A DNA stretch of 64,000 bases from Flavobacterium azooxidireducens (lineage in GTDB: Bacteria; Bacteroidota; Bacteroidia; Flavobacteriales; Flavobacteriaceae), in the NCBI RefSeq assembly GCF_023195775.1, contig NZ_CP096205.1, positions 1,984,001-2,048,000 of the forward strand, in the 5' to 3' direction. Shown here piece by piece: positions 8,719-17,144 of this stretch (the first letter of the stretch is position 1; each line of letters opens with the position of its first letter). The notes under the pieces were generated by a model that had not been told where the DNA came from, did not search any database, and saw only the letters and a list, made by a program, of their open reading frames with translations. Both the position numbers and the translations under genes were made by a program.

Positions 8719-10608
8719 ATGAAATCACTTCTAAAACTATTTTCAATAACTACATTTTTGATTCTTTTTTCGTGTAATGATGCAGAAAAAGAAGTGAAAA
8801 AATATAGTGTAGAAGATTTCTATAATTCCGAAATGGTATGGTCGTTTGGTTTTAACGCAGATGAAACAAAAGTGTTAATAACCAGCAATAAAACCGGTAT
8901 TTTTAATGCTTATGAATTAAATCTCGCTGATACTACAACTACAGCTCTAACAAATTCTAAAACTAATGCCGTTTTTGGGGAAGATTATGTGCCAGGCACA
9001 ACTAAAGTAATTTTTTCTTCTGATGATGGAGGAAATGAAAATACACACTTATATCTTATTGAGAAAAAGGGCGATAAACCGAAAGATTTGACACCTTGGG
9101 CGAATTCACTTAATAGCTTTTTGAGATGGAGTTTAGATAAAAAACACCTTTACATAAGATCAAGCAAAAGAGATTCAAGGTATTTTGATATTTTAAAGTT
9201 GGACACAATAAATTGGTCGCCTTCAGTTGTATATGAAAATGAAACAGCGTTTTCTCCATCCGGAATGAGTTATAACGAACGGTATGTTGTGCTCACAAAC
9301 GACATTACGACAGATCATAATGAATTGTATTTGTTAGACCAGAAAACTAAAAAAACCAAAAAAATCAGTGCAGAAGAAAAATCAAAATTTAGCACCATCG
9401 GATTTGAGAAAAATGACAGCATTTTTTATTATTTAACGAATGATAAAAGTGAATTTAAATATGTTGTAAAATATAACATTCATTCAGAAAAATCAGAAAT
9501 TTTATATAAAGACAATTGGGATGTAGAAAGTATGTGGTTAAGCAAAAATGAAAAATACCGCGTCATTACAACAAACAAAGACGGAAAAAATAATGTTATG
9601 CTTTTTGACCACGCCACCGGAAAGCAATTAAAAATGCCCGAAATTAAAAACGGAAATGTCACAAACGTAGCTGTTTCACACACAGAAACTAAATTATTAT
9701 TAATAGCAAATAGTAGCACCAGCCCTAATAATTTATATGTATTTGATATTGAAAAAAATGAACTGAAACAACTCACTTCCACATTAAACAAGAAAATAAA
9801 TCAAGATGATTTAGTCGAAGCCGAAGTAATTCGATACAAGTCATTTGATGGTTTAGAGATTCCTGCCTTGTTTTATAAACCAAAACAAGCATCAAAAAGC
9901 AACAAAGTTCCCGCTGTGGTTTGGGTTCACGGTGGTCCGGGAGATCAAAGCAGAATTGGTTACAGCACAACTATTCAATATTTAGTAAATCAAGGGTATG
10001 CTATTCTGGAAGTTAATAACCGAGGAAGTAGCGGCTATGGGAAAACATTCCATAGAATGGACAACAAAGATCACGGAAACGGCGATTTAAAAGATTGTGT
10101 TTGGGGAAAAAAATGGCTCGCTTCACAAGATTACATCGATCAAGATGCCATCGGAATCAATGGAGGAAGTTACGGAGGTTTTTTAGTCTTGTCAGCGATG
10201 GCATTTTATCCCGATGAATTTCAAGCAGGCGTAAACGTCTTTGGTGTGACCGATTGGATGAGAACATTAAAAAGCATTCCGCCATTTTTAGAATCCTTCA
10301 AAAGTGCTTTGTATGAAGAAATGGGAAATCCGTTTACGGCAGATAGTATTCGATTAAAACAAATATCTCCGATGAACAATTATCATAAAATAACAAAACC
10401 ATTACTCGTTTTGCAAGGTGTAAATGATGTTAGAGTTCTCAAAATTGAAAGCGATGAAATCGTAGAAGGTGTAAAGAAAAATGGAGTTCCCGTAGAATAT
10501 ATCCTTTTTCCCGACGAAGGTCACGGATTTATGAAAACCGAAAATCAAATAAAAGAAACGGTTTCAACATTGGCATTTTATGATAAATACCTAAAGAAAA
10601 AAAGTTAA
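8719..10608 (+). CDS. S9 family peptidase (prolyl oligopeptidase type), lipoprotein
   Basis: Exported serine peptidase, 629 residues. A lipoprotein signal (MKSLLKLFSITTFLILFSC) precedes a WD40-like beta-propeller (about 40-370). The C-terminal alpha/beta hydrolase has the oxyanion strand VWVHGGPGDQ, the nucleophile elbow GGSYGGF (about residue 488), the catalytic Asp in QGVNDVRV and His in DEGHGFM. Such enzymes trim short peptides or N-terminal dipeptides at the cell surface. It starts 35 bp after the lipoprotein at 8087. All catalytic residues are present. The closest named relatives are the DPP/acyl-peptide-hydrolase group; the exact specificity cannot be read from sequence. Confidence 0.93.
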   Translation: MKSLLKLFSITTFLILFSCNDAEKEVKKYSVEDFYNSEMVWSFGFNADETKVLITSNKTGIFNAYELNLADTTTTALTNSKTNAVFGEDYVPGTTKVIFSSDDGGNENTHLYLIEKKGDKPKDLTPWANSLNSFLRWSLDKKHLYIRSSKRDSRYFDILKLDTINWSPSVVYENETAFSPSGMSYNERYVVLTNDITTDHNELYLLDQKTKKTKKISAEEKSKFSTIGFEKNDSIFYYLTNDKSEFKYVVKYNIHSEKSEILYKDNWDVESMWLSKNEKYRVITTNKDGKNNVMLFDHATGKQLKMPEIKNGNVTNVAVSHTETKLLLIANSSTSPNNLYVFDIEKNELKQLTSTLNKKINQDDLVEAEVIRYKSFDGLEIPALFYKPKQASKSNKVPAVVWVHGGPGDQSRIGYSTTIQYLVNQGYAILEVNNRGSSGYGKTFHRMDNKDHGNGDLKDCVWGKKWLASQDYIDQDAIGINGGSYGGFLVLSAMAFYPDEFQAGVNVFGVTDWMRTLKSIPPFLESFKSALYEEMGNPFTADSIRLKQISPMNNYHKITKPLLVLQGVNDVRVLKIESDEIVEGVKKNGVPVEYILFPDEGHGFMKTENQIKETVSTLAFYDKYLKKKS

Positions 10609-10719
10609 CTGTTCGGTAGTATTTTTAAATATCAATTGAAATCAAGATTTTAAACTCTTTTTTCAATTAATGAAAGATTATAGAAAACACAGTTCTAGGT
10701 TACTCTTTCCTTCAAGTCA

Positions 10720-10749
10720 TTTATCTATTTAAACTGTTGTTGGTCTATT
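10720..10749. promoter_or_regulatory. Direct-repeat site upstream of paired lipoproteins
   Basis: TTTATCTATT and TTGGTCTATT with starts 20 bp apart, in a leader of about 95 bp that is clearly homologous to 7214-7308. Both leaders also share TTCAACTTTGAATTCAAAT about 30 bp before the start codon. Probable shared promoter and regulator site. Confidence 0.5.
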
Positions 10750-10812
10750 TGTACTTTTTAGTAAAATGAAAATGATTCAACTTTGAATTCAAATTAATTA
10801 TAACCTCAAATT

Positions 10813-11493
10813 ATGAAAAATTACATAAAAACGTTAGTCTTTTTTTTATCAATTATTTCAATGATTTCTTGCTCAGATGATGATTCAAGTACAACAGAAA
10901 CTTTTGACATTACAGAATATATAATAATTGGTAAATCGTATTATAATTTACCGTGTATAATCGCTTTTTCAACTAATGGAAAAGCCACTATCGTAAATCC
11001 TGAAGGAGTAAGCGAAAATTTTTACTCTTTTGATGGAACAAGTTTGCTAATTGATGGTCTAGGAATTGCCGAAATAGAAAATGCTGAAATTATTGATTAT
11101 GACATAGTTGAAGGATATGAATTTAATAAAGCTAAATTGGTTCACACAAGTGGAAATAATGATTTAAAAGGGAAAAAATATTCAGGAACAGTTTTGTCGA
11201 ACTATAATATTACATATCATTATGGCAACTATGCAGGAGAACCAAAAGATTTTACTATTCAATTTCATTCAAATGAAGATAAGTTTGGCTCTAGCGTAAC
11301 TAATAATTCAGACACTATTGTTCTAAATAAGGAATACACTCCGTTAGGAAATAGTGCAGGCTATAATTATATTCCTAATCAAAGACTAGAAATATTTTAT
11401 ATTGAAAATAATGAATTGATATTTTTTAGTAAAATTTTCTATTATCCTGGTATTGATGAATTTATGTGGTCTGATAATTTAACTGCAGAATAG
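10813..11493 (+). CDS. Lipoprotein of unknown function, paralog 1
   Basis: 226 residues. Lipobox MISC (Cys about 20) followed by SDDDSSTTETF. Two-thirds of the sequence matches the next gene (FDITEYII.GK, FS.NG, EIENAEIIDYD, LKGK.. SG), so this is a tandem duplication. Repeated short blocks such as SFDGTSLLIDG resemble lipocalin-like beta strands seen in many flavobacterial lipoproteins, but no named family is evident. The next gene starts 14 bp after its stop, so the two are co-transcribed. Expression is probably driven by the leader at 10720-10812. Confidence 0.85.
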   Translation: MKNYIKTLVFFLSIISMISCSDDDSSTTETFDITEYIIIGKSYYNLPCIIAFSTNGKATIVNPEGVSENFYSFDGTSLLIDGLGIAEIENAEIIDYDIVEGYEFNKAKLVHTSGNNDLKGKKYSGTVLSNYNITYHYGNYAGEPKDFTIQFHSNEDKFGSSVTNNSDTIVLNKEYTPLGNSAGYNYIPNQRLEIFYIENNELIFFSKIFYYPGIDEFMWSDNLTAE

Positions 11494-11506
11494 AAATTTT
11501 ACAATT

Positions 11507-12142
11507 ATGAAAAATTACATAAAAAAGTTAGTCTTCTTTTTATCTGTTATGCTAATGATTTCTTGCTCTGATGATGATTCAAGTTCATTTGAAACTTTTA
11601 ACATTACAGAATATATTATTGGTGGGAAACTAGTTAACAATCGCGTTTGCATAATGATTTTTAGTTCAAATGGATTAGTTCGAATAATTAATGTTGATGA
11701 AGAAATGCAACTTAGCTATACTATAGATGGAAATAGTGTGATTCTAGAAGACTATGGTTCTTTTGAAGTTGAAAATGATGAAATTATTTTTGATGATTTA
11801 AATGACATCAACTTTGAAAATGCAGTTCTACTAAAAAAACCGGAAGAGAATCAATTAAAAGGGAAAACTTTTAGTGGAATGCTTTCTAACATTGGATTTC
11901 AGTTCGAACATTTTGTCAGATTCTCTAACAATGGTAATTTATACGGAGCAAATGAAACTTTTGAAACAGCAACTCCAAATGATAATTATGATTTAATTGG
12001 AAATGTGAGCGGTAAGTTTCAAGATGATCAATTTTCGGATGTTTTTTATTTCAATAACAATCAACTGGTTTATGAACGAAAAGTTAGTTTTCAAGGTTTA
12101 CAGCCAATCTATTTTTCAAGTCAAGGTTTAGACATTCAGTAA
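11507..12142 (+). CDS. Lipoprotein of unknown function, paralog 2
   Basis: 211 residues with the same signal and start (MKNYIKKLVFFLSV, lipobox MISC, then SDDDSSSFETFNITEYII) as the preceding gene. The two diverge most in the last 90 residues, where this copy has FSNNGNLYGANETF. Lipoprotein duplicates of this kind often bind different ligands, but nothing here names one. It ends 25 bp before the membrane protein gene. Confidence 0.85.
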   Translation: MKNYIKKLVFFLSVMLMISCSDDDSSSFETFNITEYIIGGKLVNNRVCIMIFSSNGLVRIINVDEEMQLSYTIDGNSVILEDYGSFEVENDEIIFDDLNDINFENAVLLKKPEENQLKGKTFSGMLSNIGFQFEHFVRFSNNGNLYGANETFETATPNDNYDLIGNVSGKFQDDQFSDVFYFNNNQLVYERKVSFQGLQPIYFSSQGLDIQ

Positions 12143-12166
12143 ATTAAGTTGCAAATTCATCCTACA

Positions 12167-12871
12167 ATGGAAAAAAAACAAAACATTTTCATCCTTGCCG
12201 TAGTAGTTATTTTAATGATTACTCTAATTGGGTTTTTTAAACCTTATTTAGGCAAGTTTCCGTCATTTGAAAGCGTGCCGTTAATTACACATTTACACTT
12301 TGTTGCTTTTTCGTGTTGGTTTGTAATCTTGATTTGGCAACCTATTTTAATTCGACAAAAAAAGTATGAAACACATCGAAAAGTGGGAAGATTAACTTAC
12401 CTTCTAGTCCCTATTTTAGTTTCAACTATCATAGGAATAGTGTATCATCAATTGAGTTTTTTTGTACCGGGCGAATCAAATGAAAGTGTTTACATTAATA
12501 TGCTAGGTGGATCTTTATCCGGAACTTCGTTTGTTATTTATTACGTTCTGGCAATACTTAACACCAAAAATACCAGATGGCACGTGGCTTTTATAATAGC
12601 CTCGTCATTAGTATTGTTGAATCCCGGTTTAAGTAGAATGGTAGCATTAATGAGTGATAAGGAAACGGGTTTATTGGCAATGATCACAACACCTTTTATA
12701 GTGCTACTTTTTATTCTTTTGTATGAAAAATTTAGACTCAAAAAAGACATTTTAAAAAGTCCATATGCTTTAATTTTCTTATTATTTATGATGGAATTGT
12801 TTGTTTTTGCTTCCATTGCTGACTCTAAGTTTTGGAGAAGTTTTATAGAAAATCTTGCCGAAAATTACTAA
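12167..12871 (+). CDS. Multi-pass membrane protein
   Basis: 234 residues with about six or seven hydrophobic segments (for example ILAVVVILMITLIGF, FVAFSCWFVILIWQPI, LLVPILVSTIIGIVY, LIFLLFMMELFVFASI). The second helix begins HLHFVAFSCW and is followed by a cytoplasmic loop RQKKYETHRKVGRLTY; the histidines flanking the helices recall DUF2306/cytochrome-like four-helix membrane families, an inference only. I use ATG at 12167 rather than the in-frame TTG at 12149 because the protein then starts with a charged stretch followed directly by a helix. No partner is obvious nearby. Confidence 0.75.
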   Translation: MEKKQNIFILAVVVILMITLIGFFKPYLGKFPSFESVPLITHLHFVAFSCWFVILIWQPILIRQKKYETHRKVGRLTYLLVPILVSTIIGIVYHQLSFFVPGESNESVYINMLGGSLSGTSFVIYYVLAILNTKNTRWHVAFIIASSLVLLNPGLSRMVALMSDKETGLLAMITTPFIVLLFILLYEKFRLKKDILKSPYALIFLLFMMELFVFASIADSKFWRSFIENLAENY

Positions 12872-12921
12872 TCTTAAAAATAATAATGATTAAAAATATC
12901 ATTAATTAAATCCATAAAAAT

Positions 12922-13869
12922 ATGAAAACGTATTCTATCATTTTGCTTCTCCTGTTCTGCATTGCTTCAAATGCTCAGGACGCTCTAAAACCAGGCGAGC
13001 ACCTTGCTGACATCAACGGAATTAAAATCAATTATCACGTTGCCGGAAAAGGACCGGTTTGTTTCCTGCCTACACCGGGTTGGGGTGTTTCGATGTTCTA
13101 CTTGAAAAATTCTTTACAACCGTTCGAAAAATATTTTACAATGGTTTATTATGAAACAAGAGGTTCAGGAAAATCAACAGCACCAGCAGACCCAATGCAC
13201 TATAGCGATGACTATTATATGAAAGATTTAGACGGGCTAAGAACTCATCTAAAACAAGAAAAAGTTTGGCTAATGGGTCACAGTATGGGTGGGTATCAAG
13301 TGCTCAATTATACCTTGGATAATCAAGAAAAAGTGAATGGCATTGTAGCAATTGCACCTATGGCTGGAAAAGATGAGGTTTACAGGGAAGAGTTTATTCA
13401 ATTAATCTATAAAAGGGAGAAAGAACCTTATTTCAATGAAGGATTTGCGGTTTTTTCACGAGAAGATACAGTAAATGTTAAGTTGACACAATTTATGCCC
13501 AAGATATTTCCGTTCTATTTTCATAATGCAGATAATATTCAAAAATTTGCCGCTTTAGCCGATTATCAACCAATGGAAACGTTTATTAGTGATGACGTTT
13601 GGGATAACACCGGCATTGCCGATTTTGGTAATAAATATCTTTTTCCCGAATTATCAAAAATCAAAGTTCCCACACTTGTTATTGTCGGTGATGATGATTT
13701 TATAACTGATCAAAAAACACAAGCCGGCAGAATTGTTGAAAAAATTCCAAATTCAAAAATGATTCTCGTCAAAGATGCAGGTCACTTCGCATGGATAGAA
13801 CAACCCGACAATTTTTTTAGAGAAGCTGAAAAATGGTTAATTGAAAAAGGTTTGAAAGAAAGTAAATGA
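12922..13869 (+). CDS. Secreted alpha/beta hydrolase
   Basis: 315 residues with a signal peptide (MKTYSIILLLLFCIASNAQ). The fold is alpha/beta hydrolase: oxyanion region LPTPGWGVS, nucleophile elbow GHSMGGY (about residue 120), catalytic Asp in VGDDDFIT (about 255) and His in DAGHFAW (about 289). The cap segment and the YYETRGSGKS motif are typical of the proline-iminopeptidase and epoxide-hydrolase group. The substrate cannot be stated. It is followed by another small secreted protein after 56 bp. Confidence 0.88.
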   Translation: MKTYSIILLLLFCIASNAQDALKPGEHLADINGIKINYHVAGKGPVCFLPTPGWGVSMFYLKNSLQPFEKYFTMVYYETRGSGKSTAPADPMHYSDDYYMKDLDGLRTHLKQEKVWLMGHSMGGYQVLNYTLDNQEKVNGIVAIAPMAGKDEVYREEFIQLIYKREKEPYFNEGFAVFSREDTVNVKLTQFMPKIFPFYFHNADNIQKFAALADYQPMETFISDDVWDNTGIADFGNKYLFPELSKIKVPTLVIVGDDDFITDQKTQAGRIVEKIPNSKMILVKDAGHFAWIEQPDNFFREAEKWLIEKGLKESK

Positions 13870-13925
13870 GAAGAGATAAATGAAACAATAATTTAAATAG
13901 AAAATTAATAAAAAAACCTTAAAAG

Positions 13926-14444
13926 ATGAAAAATGTAATTTTATGCTACGTACTATTTATGAGTAGTTTTATGGCAGTAGCACAGAACAGACCAGAGGAT
14001 GAAAAACAAATTAATGATCAAATCGACGCACTGATTACAAGTTGGAATACTCATAATTTTGATGATTTTTCCAATTATACCACGCAAGATTTAGACTGGG
14101 TAAACATTGTAGGTCACTGGTATAAAGGGCAAAAGCAGAATAAAACACACCTAGAAGAGCTGCACAAAACAATTTTTAAGGATGTTAAATACACAAAGTC
14201 TCAAACGCAAATACGTTTCATTACAGAGAATGTTGCCGTTGTTCATGTTTTCTGGAGTCTTGGTGCATTTTATCCCCCAGACGGAGTCAACCGAGGCAAT
14301 AATAAAATGGGCGATGATAAGGAATTAGGAACCTTAGTTATGGTAAAACAAAATGGCAAGTGGTTGATTACTGCAGCTCATAATATTGTTATAAATCCGC
14401 TGGCAGCACAAAGTGATCCAATGAACCGTAATCCGAAGGATTGA
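13926..14444 (+). CDS. Secreted SnoaL-like (NTF2 fold, DUF4440) protein
   Basis: 172 residues: signal peptide MKNVILCYVLFMSSFMAVAQ, then an NTF2-fold domain with the usual first helix (INDQIDALITSWNTHNFDDFSNYTTQDLDWVNI), the beta strand with RFITENVAVVHVFW and the closing LVMVKQNGKWLITAAHN. This matches the SgcJ/EcaC family. Members bind or turn over small molecules, often without a conserved active site. Function unknown. Confidence 0.82.
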   Translation: MKNVILCYVLFMSSFMAVAQNRPEDEKQINDQIDALITSWNTHNFDDFSNYTTQDLDWVNIVGHWYKGQKQNKTHLEELHKTIFKDVKYTKSQTQIRFITENVAVVHVFWSLGAFYPPDGVNRGNNKMGDDKELGTLVMVKQNGKWLITAAHNIVINPLAAQSDPMNRNPKD

Positions 14445-14512
14445 TTCGTTTAATTTTTTACATCTATATGGGTAATTAATTGAAAAGGCTTAAAAGAAAG
14501 TAAATAAGAAAA

Positions 14513-16057
14513 ATGAAAAATTTAATTATATTTCTGATGCTGTTGCAAATAAGTCTTTCTTATTCGCAAGTAGGTATTGGCACAACTGATCCTAATGGAG
14601 CATTGGATATCAATTCATCCAATGATGGTTTGCTGATACCAAGAATAGCTTTAACTGCCAAGAATATAGCAACGGTGCAAACCCCTACAGTTTCAGAAAT
14701 CATTTATAATACGGCAACTTCGGGCACTGCACCCAATGAGGTATTTCCTGGGTTTTATTTCTGGAATGGAACAGCTTGGACTGAGTTATCATACTCAAAC
14801 AATGTCTGGAATTTACTTGGAAATAACGAAACAAATCCGACTACACATTTTATTGGTACGACTGACGATGCTGACTTAATTTTTAAAAGAAATAACAGTA
14901 TAGCAGGTCGTATAGGAATCGATGGTGTCTCTTTCGGTTTTAATGCTCTGCTCAACGATATTACCCATAACAATATTGCCTTTGGAAGTAATGCATTACG
15001 TACAAACACTACTGGAATTCAAAACATTGCAGTTGGTAACAATGCTCTTCGTGCTAACGTTGGAAACAGCCGAAGTCTTGCTGTAGGAAATGAAGCTTTC
15101 TTGTATGCAGATGATAGAGTTGATGGTCGAGAAACATTTAATACTGCAATTGGTCATTATGCACTAAGAGGTAATGACAATTCCGAAGGAAACACGGGCC
15201 GCTACAATACAGCTGTGGGTGATGAAGCTTTATTTTCAAATACGTCAGGTCAAAATAATACAGTAAGTGGTCATAGAGCAATGTATAATAATACATGGGG
15301 TTTTTCTAATGTTGCGAATGGAGTATATTCGTTATTTAGGAATACAGGAGGATACTTCAATACTGCGATTGGTAGCTATTCTTTATATAGTAATACATCA
15401 GGTATTGGCAATACAGCCATAGGATATGGCTCATTTGATTTGTGTTCTGTTTGTAATTATAATACTGCTATTGGTATTAATACTCTAAATGAAATTGTTT
15501 CTGGTCAAAACAATACGGCCATCGGTTATGAAGCATTAAATTCCATTTTTTCAGGATCAAATAATATTGGGTTAGGATATAACGCCAATGTACCTTCTTC
15601 AACAGGAAGCAATCAAGTAAGAATCGGGAATAATTTTATAACCTACGCAGGCACTCAAGTAGCTTGGTCGATTACGTCAGACAAAAGATGGAAATCCAAT
15701 ATTCAAAACACAAATTTAGGATTAGAATTCATCAAAAAACTTCGTCCAGTCTCCTATTTCCGTGAGAATGACGAATTCAAAAAAACTGAGTACGGTTTCA
15801 TCGCCCAAGAATTGGAAGAAGCATTTAATACCTCGGGTGGAGATTCTAATGGCATTATTACTATAGATGATGAAGGAATGTATAGTGTTCGTTATAACGA
15901 CCTGCTTGCACCAATAGTTAAAGCTATTCAAGAATTGGAAACTCAAACTCAAAATTTAAAAGAAGAAAATAAAAATTTAAAAAACCAATTGGAACTTACG
16001 CTTAGAACATTGAATGATAAAATAGAGATTCTTACCAATAAAATAGATAATTTATAA
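14513..16057 (+). CDS. Tail-fibre-like surface protein with C-terminal S74 chaperone domain
   Basis: 514 residues. Signal peptide (MKNLIIFLMLLQISLSYSQ), then GIGTTDPNGALDINSSNDGLLIPR, a start typical of flavobacterial fibre proteins. Residues about 150-380 contain many copies of a NTAIGxxAL-type repeat (YNTAVGDEAL, GNTAIGYGSF, NNTAIGYEAL), the left-handed beta-roll head of trimeric adhesins. Then comes an S74 intramolecular chaperone (about 385-470: SDKRWKSNI with the self-cleavage serine, LRPVSYF, YGFIAQELEEAF) and a C-terminal coiled coil. Known S74 domains trimerise the stalk and cut themselves off. The role here is probably adhesion or surface display. No phage genes are nearby, so it is not likely to be a prophage piece. 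Confidence 0.88.
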   Translation: MKNLIIFLMLLQISLSYSQVGIGTTDPNGALDINSSNDGLLIPRIALTAKNIATVQTPTVSEIIYNTATSGTAPNEVFPGFYFWNGTAWTELSYSNNVWNLLGNNETNPTTHFIGTTDDADLIFKRNNSIAGRIGIDGVSFGFNALLNDITHNNIAFGSNALRTNTTGIQNIAVGNNALRANVGNSRSLAVGNEAFLYADDRVDGRETFNTAIGHYALRGNDNSEGNTGRYNTAVGDEALFSNTSGQNNTVSGHRAMYNNTWGFSNVANGVYSLFRNTGGYFNTAIGSYSLYSNTSGIGNTAIGYGSFDLCSVCNYNTAIGINTLNEIVSGQNNTAIGYEALNSIFSGSNNIGLGYNANVPSSTGSNQVRIGNNFITYAGTQVAWSITSDKRWKSNIQNTNLGLEFIKKLRPVSYFRENDEFKKTEYGFIAQELEEAFNTSGGDSNGIITIDDEGMYSVRYNDLLAPIVKAIQELETQTQNLKEENKNLKNQLELTLRTLNDKIEILTNKIDNL

Positions 16058-16181
16058 TCTAACAAAATATAAGAAAAGTTTAAAAAGTGATGTGTCGCAA
16101 ATAAAAAAATCAAAATCAAAAATCAGCATTGTAAGCTTTTAGTGAAGTGAGTTTTTTTGGAAAGTTAGTTTGTTTAGATGG

Positions 16182-16212
16182 AAAGGTTCAGCGAAAGTTG
16201 AACCTTTTTTAA
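16182..16212 (+). terminator. Terminator after the fibre gene
   Basis: Perfect 9-bp stem AAAGGTTCA / TGAACCTTT with an 8-base loop and a T-rich tail, about 125 bp after the stop. Confidence 0.8.
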
Positions 16213-16282
16213 TTTTTATATTCCTAATTATAAAAATTAGTACCTTTATGTTGTTGGATAGTAAGGATTTAATCAATTTAAT

Positions 16283-17077
16283 ATGAAATTTCAAAATCAT
16301 ATCGTTTGGATCACCGGTGCTTCTTCCGGTTTAGGACGAGCAATGGCATTAGAATTTGCCAAAAACGGTGCAACAGTTGCCGTTTCTGCACGAAGAATGG
16401 ATGAATTAGATAAATTAGTTTCTGAAATTGAAAATTCCGGCGGTAAAGCAAAAGCATTTTTCTGTGATATTTTAGATGAAGTAAGTATTAAAAACTGTGT
16501 AAATCAAATAATTGACACATTCGGTAAATTAGACATAGCTGTTGCGAATGCAGGTTTTGGAGTATTCGGAAAAATGGAAGATTTAACGCAAGAAGAATGG
16601 CAACGACAATTTCAAGGAAATGTAATTGGGCTTGCTTTAACAGCTAAACATGCATTACCTCATTTAAAACAAACTAAAGGAAGACTCGCTTTAGTGGGAA
16701 GTGTAGGTGCGTATCTTCCAAATCCTTATGTTGGAGCCTATGGAGCTTCAAAAGCGGCGGTAAATTCAATTGGTCTGACTTTCCAAGTTGAATTACAAGA
16801 TACCGGAGTGAGTTGTACCACATTGCATCCCGGTTTTGTTAAATCGGAAATAGCCCGAATTGATAACGAAGGAGTTTGGCATCCGGATCGTAATGATCCC
16901 AGACCTGAAAAAATGATGTGGCCTACTGAAAAAGCAGCACAAGTTATGGTTAAAGCCATTTGGCAACGAAAACGAAATTATATTTTTACAGCCCATGGTA
17001 AATTCTTCATTTGGATGCAACGCTGGTTTCCGGGTGTTATGAGAAAAATGATGGCAAAAGGACCTAAACCATCTTAA
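16283..17077 (+). CDS. Short-chain dehydrogenase/reductase
   Basis: 264 residues, classical SDR. Cofactor loop TGASSGLGRAMA (about 10-21), NAG motif at AVANAGFG, catalytic Ser in VGSVGAY and YxxxK as YGASKAA (about 153-157). After the core there is a substrate loop and a C-terminal WMQRWFPGVMRKMMAKG, basic and amphipathic, suggesting membrane association as in lipid-acting SDRs. Substrate unknown. The upstream gap holds a terminator and an AT-rich promoter-like stretch. Confidence 0.92.
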   Translation: MKFQNHIVWITGASSGLGRAMALEFAKNGATVAVSARRMDELDKLVSEIENSGGKAKAFFCDILDEVSIKNCVNQIIDTFGKLDIAVANAGFGVFGKMEDLTQEEWQRQFQGNVIGLALTAKHALPHLKQTKGRLALVGSVGAYLPNPYVGAYGASKAAVNSIGLTFQVELQDTGVSCTTLHPGFVKSEIARIDNEGVWHPDRNDPRPEKMMWPTEKAAQVMVKAIWQRKRNYIFTAHGKFFIWMQRWFPGVMRKMMAKGPKPS

Positions 17078-17109
17078 CAAAAAATTAGCGGAGTCTTGTA
17101 TGATTTTCT

Positions 17110-17140
17110 TTTGTAGCTCAAATGGGATTTGATATCTTTG
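17110..17140 (+). promoter_or_regulatory. Promoter of the DUF58 gene
   Basis: TTTG (17110-17113), 19 bp, TATCTTTG (17133-17140): an exact Bacteroidota sigma-A promoter. The start codon at 17145 lies only 4 bp after the -7 box, so the transcript would begin at or next to the ATG. Confidence 0.75.
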
Positions 17141-17144
17141 AAAG

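Noticed and set aside
14513..16057. Prophage tail-fibre gene
   Set aside because: No other phage genes around; the signal peptide and isolated position favour a cellular surface protein.
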